Assembly: GCA_024278215.1 (NCBI GenBank)
Contig: JAJRTR010000041.1
Coordinates: 1 to 16,938, forward strand
Direction: 5' to 3'
Length of the DNA: 16,938 bases
DNA from: a bacterium
GTDB taxonomy: Bacteria; UBP15; UBA6099; JAJRTR01
Shown piece after piece: positions 14,590-16,938 of this stretch. Position numbers and translations under genes: made by a program. The notes under the pieces were generated by a model. The model was given only the letters and a program-made list of their open reading frames with translations, did not search any database and was not told the origin of the DNA. Position 1 is the stretch's first letter; each line of letters starts with the position of its first letter.

Positions 14590-15603
14590 CTATGTGATAT
14601 TCTCTATATCAACCGGCCTGTTTTTCCTTATTTCCGTTATCGTTCTCCTGCCGACTATTTTTTCTATATCTTCAGGACCGGCACCTTTTTGCGGCCTGAC
14701 AAATTTCAACATCCGCATTTCAATCGGTGTGCCAGCCGGGATGTCAACAGCGGCATATACTCCGCGACGCATGAGATGCCGGATCGCCATTTCCTTTTCA
14801 GAGACAACTTTTCGCGCAACGCCCATCGCCGCGGTTACGGCTTTCATTTTTTTTATCAGGTCCGCCAATTCTTCCGGCTGGATGGCGAATGAATGGTCCG
14901 GCCCCTCGTCGCCGCGATTCAGGGTGAAGTGTCGCTCATAGGCAACCGCGCCGTTGGCCGCGGCAGCCAGGGCGGCGGCTTCGCCCATCGTGTGGTCCGA
15001 GTACCCTGTATGAACACCGAATTCGCCGCATAGCGCCACCATCGCCGCAACGCCCGCGTCCGCTGTTTCAGCCGGATAAAGCGGCACACACTGCAACAGG
15101 ATAATCCGCGCATTACCTTTGTCCTTTATTGCAGCGACCGCCCTTTCTATTTCATCCGGCGAACATGCGCCGACGCTCATCAGAATGGGCTTTCCCGTTT
15201 CGGCAACACGTGCGACCAGGGGCAGGTATGTGACATCGCCCGAAGCTATCTTGTATGCCTCGACACCGACACCTTCCAGATCGTCGACAGCAGACATCTC
15301 GAACGGCGTCGAAATAAAAACAACTCCCCTCCCCTCGCATCGCGCTTTCAGCTCGGGTAGCCACCGGGCGGGCGTCTTTATTCTCTCCAGAAGTTCGCGG
15401 GCTTCGGGAAGTTCCTCAGGGTTTACAAGCCCGTCGCCGGAAAAAGACTGGAATTTCACGGCGTCCGCGCCCGCTTCCGCCGCGGCGTCTATCATCGCGA
15501 GTGCCTTCCCGAAATCACCGTCGTGATTCGAACCGATCTCGGCGATTACGAACACCTCACAACCGGTGCCCAGTTTCTTCCCGCCTATCTTTATGTTTTC
15601 CAT
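14590..15603 (-). CDS. NeuB/PseI/LegI-family nonulosonic acid synthase
   Basis: The protein has 337 residues. It starts at ATG 15603, 2 bp after the stop of the PseG-like gene, with GGAG about 9-10 nt upstream inside that gene, so translation is probably coupled. Residues 18-260 form the synthase TIM barrel: E22 in IAEIGSNHDG, AVKFQ (48-52), YKIASGD, CVPLYPAE, HTGYSDHTMG (198-207) and the metal-binding H225 and H237 in ERHFT and GPDHSF. Residues 279-310 (RRGVYAAVDIPAGTPIE) begin the C-terminal SAF domain. The enzyme condenses phosphoenolpyruvate with a six-carbon amino sugar to give a nine-carbon acid. The GPDH form resembles sialic or legionaminic synthases more than pseudaminic ones, but I cannot fix the substrate. 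Products usually go to surface glycans or flagellin. Confidence 0.85.
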   Translation of the reverse strand: MENIKIGGKKLGTGCEVFVIAEIGSNHDGDFGKALAMIDAAAEAGADAVKFQSFSGDGLVNPEELPEARELLERIKTPARWLPELKARCEGRGVVFISTPFEMSAVDDLEGVGVEAYKIASGDVTYLPLVARVAETGKPILMSVGACSPDEIERAVAAIKDKGNARIILLQCVPLYPAETADAGVAAMVALCGEFGVHTGYSDHTMGEAAALAAAANGAVAYERHFTLNRGDEGPDHSFAIQPEELADLIKKMKAVTAAMGVARKVVSEKEMAIRHLMRRGVYAAVDIPAGTPIEMRMLKFVRPQKGAGPEDIEKIVGRRTITEIRKNRPVDIENIT

Positions 15604-15605
15604 CG

Positions 15606-16679
15606 TCAGCCACTCCGTTTTTCAGCAAACTTTTTTATCAGCCGCGCGATTCGTTCCGTGCCGCACCCGTCGAAAAGTTCGAGCGCCGCACGGCTCCTCT
15701 TTTCCCACACTTCCCGCGAAGTCAACAGCTTTTCCGTCGCACCGCACAACCTTGAGGGGTCGAACCTGTCGGCTCTTCCCGCGTGTACCGCGCACCCGTA
15801 TTTGTCGAATCGCGAAGCGAATGTTTCCTGGAGTTCAGCCTGCGACACTATCACACACGGGACGCCGAGCGTAAGAAATTCATACAGCGTGTTGCCTACA
15901 CCGCATATTGCGACATCGGCGCCAGCCATGAGCCGGGGCAGATTCGGCGGCTTCAGCAGTATTTCGAGACGCCCACAGAAAGCTTCTTTCAATTCGCGTG
16001 CCTCATCGAAGTCCCTGTTACACGGTCCGAACACGGCTGTAATTTTACTTTCCTTTTTAAGTTCGAGCAGACTGCGCAGCACTATTATCGTCGCGTGCTG
16101 TGGATCGGAACCGCCGAACAGAACAAGAATTTTTCCACCGCCGTACTTCTTTTCAGCCGGTTCCTGTCGCAACGCGAGCACGTCTTCGCGAATGATACAG
16201 TAGCGCGGCCCGCCGTGAATCGCGGCTTGAAAACTATTTCTTATTTCATCGGGAATCGTATCCGCGCAAACCTCGATATCGATACCCGTCACAACGTCCG
16301 CCAGCGCACCTCCTGCCCCGAGATCATCAATGCAGACAACACTTCCGCAACATTTCTTCACATCCTTCATGAACCAGGCGGGTGTATCGAGAATGTCGGT
16401 AAAAAGAACATCGGGTTTTATCTCGTCGCAAACTTCGACAGTCTGCACGAGCATCTGCTCGCGCCTGTCGGGATACCACGGCGGAAGAGTTCGTACGCGC
16501 GGCGACACCTGTCGCAGACTCTCGACGGAAAAGTGATCCTCGACAGTCAGGAACGACACGCGCAGGCCGGGCATTGCGGCGAGTGTGCGGCCCAGCGTGG
16601 TGCAGCGGTATATGTGGCCCAGTCCACGCTCATAAAAACCGTCCGTTCTTATCAGAATGTCCCGGTGCTTTCCAGTCAT
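15606..16679 (-). CDS. PseG-like UDP-sugar hydrolase / glycosyltransferase-fold protein
   Basis: The protein has 357 residues from ATG 16679. The start lies 50 bp inside the trmL-like gene in another frame. It is supported by the N-terminal motif DILIRTDGFYERGLGHIYRC (residues 7-26), which matches PseG (RxDxxxxIGxGHxxRC) with the catalytic-type His H22, and no later start would keep it. Further features are FGGSDPQ (188-194) and GVGNTLYEFLTLGVP (260-274), the nucleotide-sugar binding region of the GT-B fold. PseG removes UDP from the altrose-type sugar just before the PseI condensation step. The protein is longer than most PseG proteins. It is cytoplasmic, and with the synthase gene following 2 bp later it forms a biosynthetic pair. 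A related hydrolysing glycosyltransferase on another UDP-sugar is the main alternative. Confidence 0.8.
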   Translation of the reverse strand: MTGKHRDILIRTDGFYERGLGHIYRCTTLGRTLAAMPGLRVSFLTVEDHFSVESLRQVSPRVRTLPPWYPDRREQMLVQTVEVCDEIKPDVLFTDILDTPAWFMKDVKKCCGSVVCIDDLGAGGALADVVTGIDIEVCADTIPDEIRNSFQAAIHGGPRYCIIREDVLALRQEPAEKKYGGGKILVLFGGSDPQHATIIVLRSLLELKKESKITAVFGPCNRDFDEARELKEAFCGRLEILLKPPNLPRLMAGADVAICGVGNTLYEFLTLGVPCVIVSQAELQETFASRFDKYGCAVHAGRADRFDPSRLCGATEKLLTSREVWEKRSRAALELFDGCGTERIARLIKKFAEKRSG

Positions 16680-16938
16680 CTTCGGTCACGTCCTTCACGT
16701 GCGGGAAATCGAGTTGTTTCAACGCTTCGTATACTATTATGCCGGTGGAAGTGGCAAGATTGAGGCTTCGCACGCACGGCCTGATGGGAATACGCCATGA
16801 AGTTTCTTTGTTCGCATCGAGAATTTCCTTCGGCAGGCCTGTGGTCTCCGCGCCGAAAACAAGGTAGTCGCCGTACTCGAACCGCGCCTCGTAATATGGT
16901 CTGTCGGCAGTCTTTGAAAAGTAGTGGAAGCGCGCGCC
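16630..16938 (-). CDS. trmL: TrmL-like tRNA (Um34/Cm34) 2'-O-methyltransferase, C-terminal part
   Basis: The gene is cut by the right edge and 102 residues are visible before TGA at 16632-16630. They include the SPOUT (trefoil-knot) SAM-binding motifs YLVFGAETTGLP near 25-36 and IPIRPCVRSLNLATSTGIIVYEALKQL near 50-76, typical of the TrmL/YibK/SpoU family. These enzymes methylate the 2'-OH of the wobble nucleotide of tRNA-Leu in Escherichia coli. The stop lies 50 bp inside the PseG-like gene, in another frame, an overlap longer than usual that suggests one transcript. The assignment to TrmL rather than another SpoU methylase is likely but rests on the C-terminal half only. Confidence 0.82.
   Translation of the reverse strand, partial: GARFHYFSKTADRPYYEARFEYGDYLVFGAETTGLPKEILDANKETSWRIPIRPCVRSLNLATSTGIIVYEALKQLDFPHVKDVTEDDWKAPGHSDKNGRFL

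Noticed and set aside
15783-16763. 326-codon antisense ORF opposite the PseG-like gene
   Set aside because: It is a shadow of the real gene, without a motif or plausible start.
1-16938. CRISPR arrays, rRNA genes, clear tRNA genes, transposase genes or integrase genes
   Set aside because: None were seen on reading both strands; the only repeats are the inverted-repeat elements described.

Overview
This window reads as chromosomal DNA from an uncultured, flagellated bacterium with a Gram-negative style envelope. It encodes a lipobox protein, a flagellin and nonulosonic-acid (sialic/pseudaminic-type) sugar genes, and it has long antisense shadow ORFs typical of moderately GC-rich DNA. Nothing seen fixes the phylum. 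The mix of radical SAM enzymes, CsrA-style flagellin control and Memo/AMMECR1 genes fits deep-branching or candidate-phylum bacteria, but that is inference.

Layout. The left edge (2-532, +) is the C-terminal part of a phage tail-fibre-like structural protein. Next is a divergent radical SAM pair: a 755-residue protein with two complete radical SAM cores (563-2830, -) and a B12-binding-type radical SAM protein (2984-4468, +). Then comes a predicted lipoprotein fusing Memo and AMMECR1 (4573-6231, +). Its domain junction carries an in-frame A-heptamer and an internal ribosome binding site with ATG. A 460-bp AT-rich leader region with a strong sigma70-type promoter precedes a short flagellin (6692-7549, +). 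The flagellin leader holds a hairpin with a near-consensus CsrA site in its loop. The 616 bp after flagellin are non-coding but rich in inverted repeats, including a 176-bp MITE-like element (7877-8052). A 49-bp relative of that element lies at 12161-12209.

From 8166 to 13353 all genes are on the minus strand. In transcription order they are an AI-2E/PerM-family permease, a small exported protein, an alkaline-phosphatase-superfamily phosphodiesterase, a xylose-isomerase-like TIM barrel and a DUF2993/LmeA-like exported protein. A DHDPS/NAL-family aldolase (13524-14486, +) converges on a minus-strand operon: trmL-like tRNA methyltransferase (cut by the right edge), a PseG-like nucleotide-sugar hydrolase, and a NeuB/PseI-like synthase. 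The last two catalyse successive types of step in nonulosonic acid synthesis and are natural candidates for supplying sugars to glycosylate the flagellin or other surface polymers.

The most interesting points are the Memo/AMMECR1 junction, which could yield three products or be an assembly artefact, the CsrA-like flagellin leader, the two-core radical SAM fusion, and the A/B repeat family.
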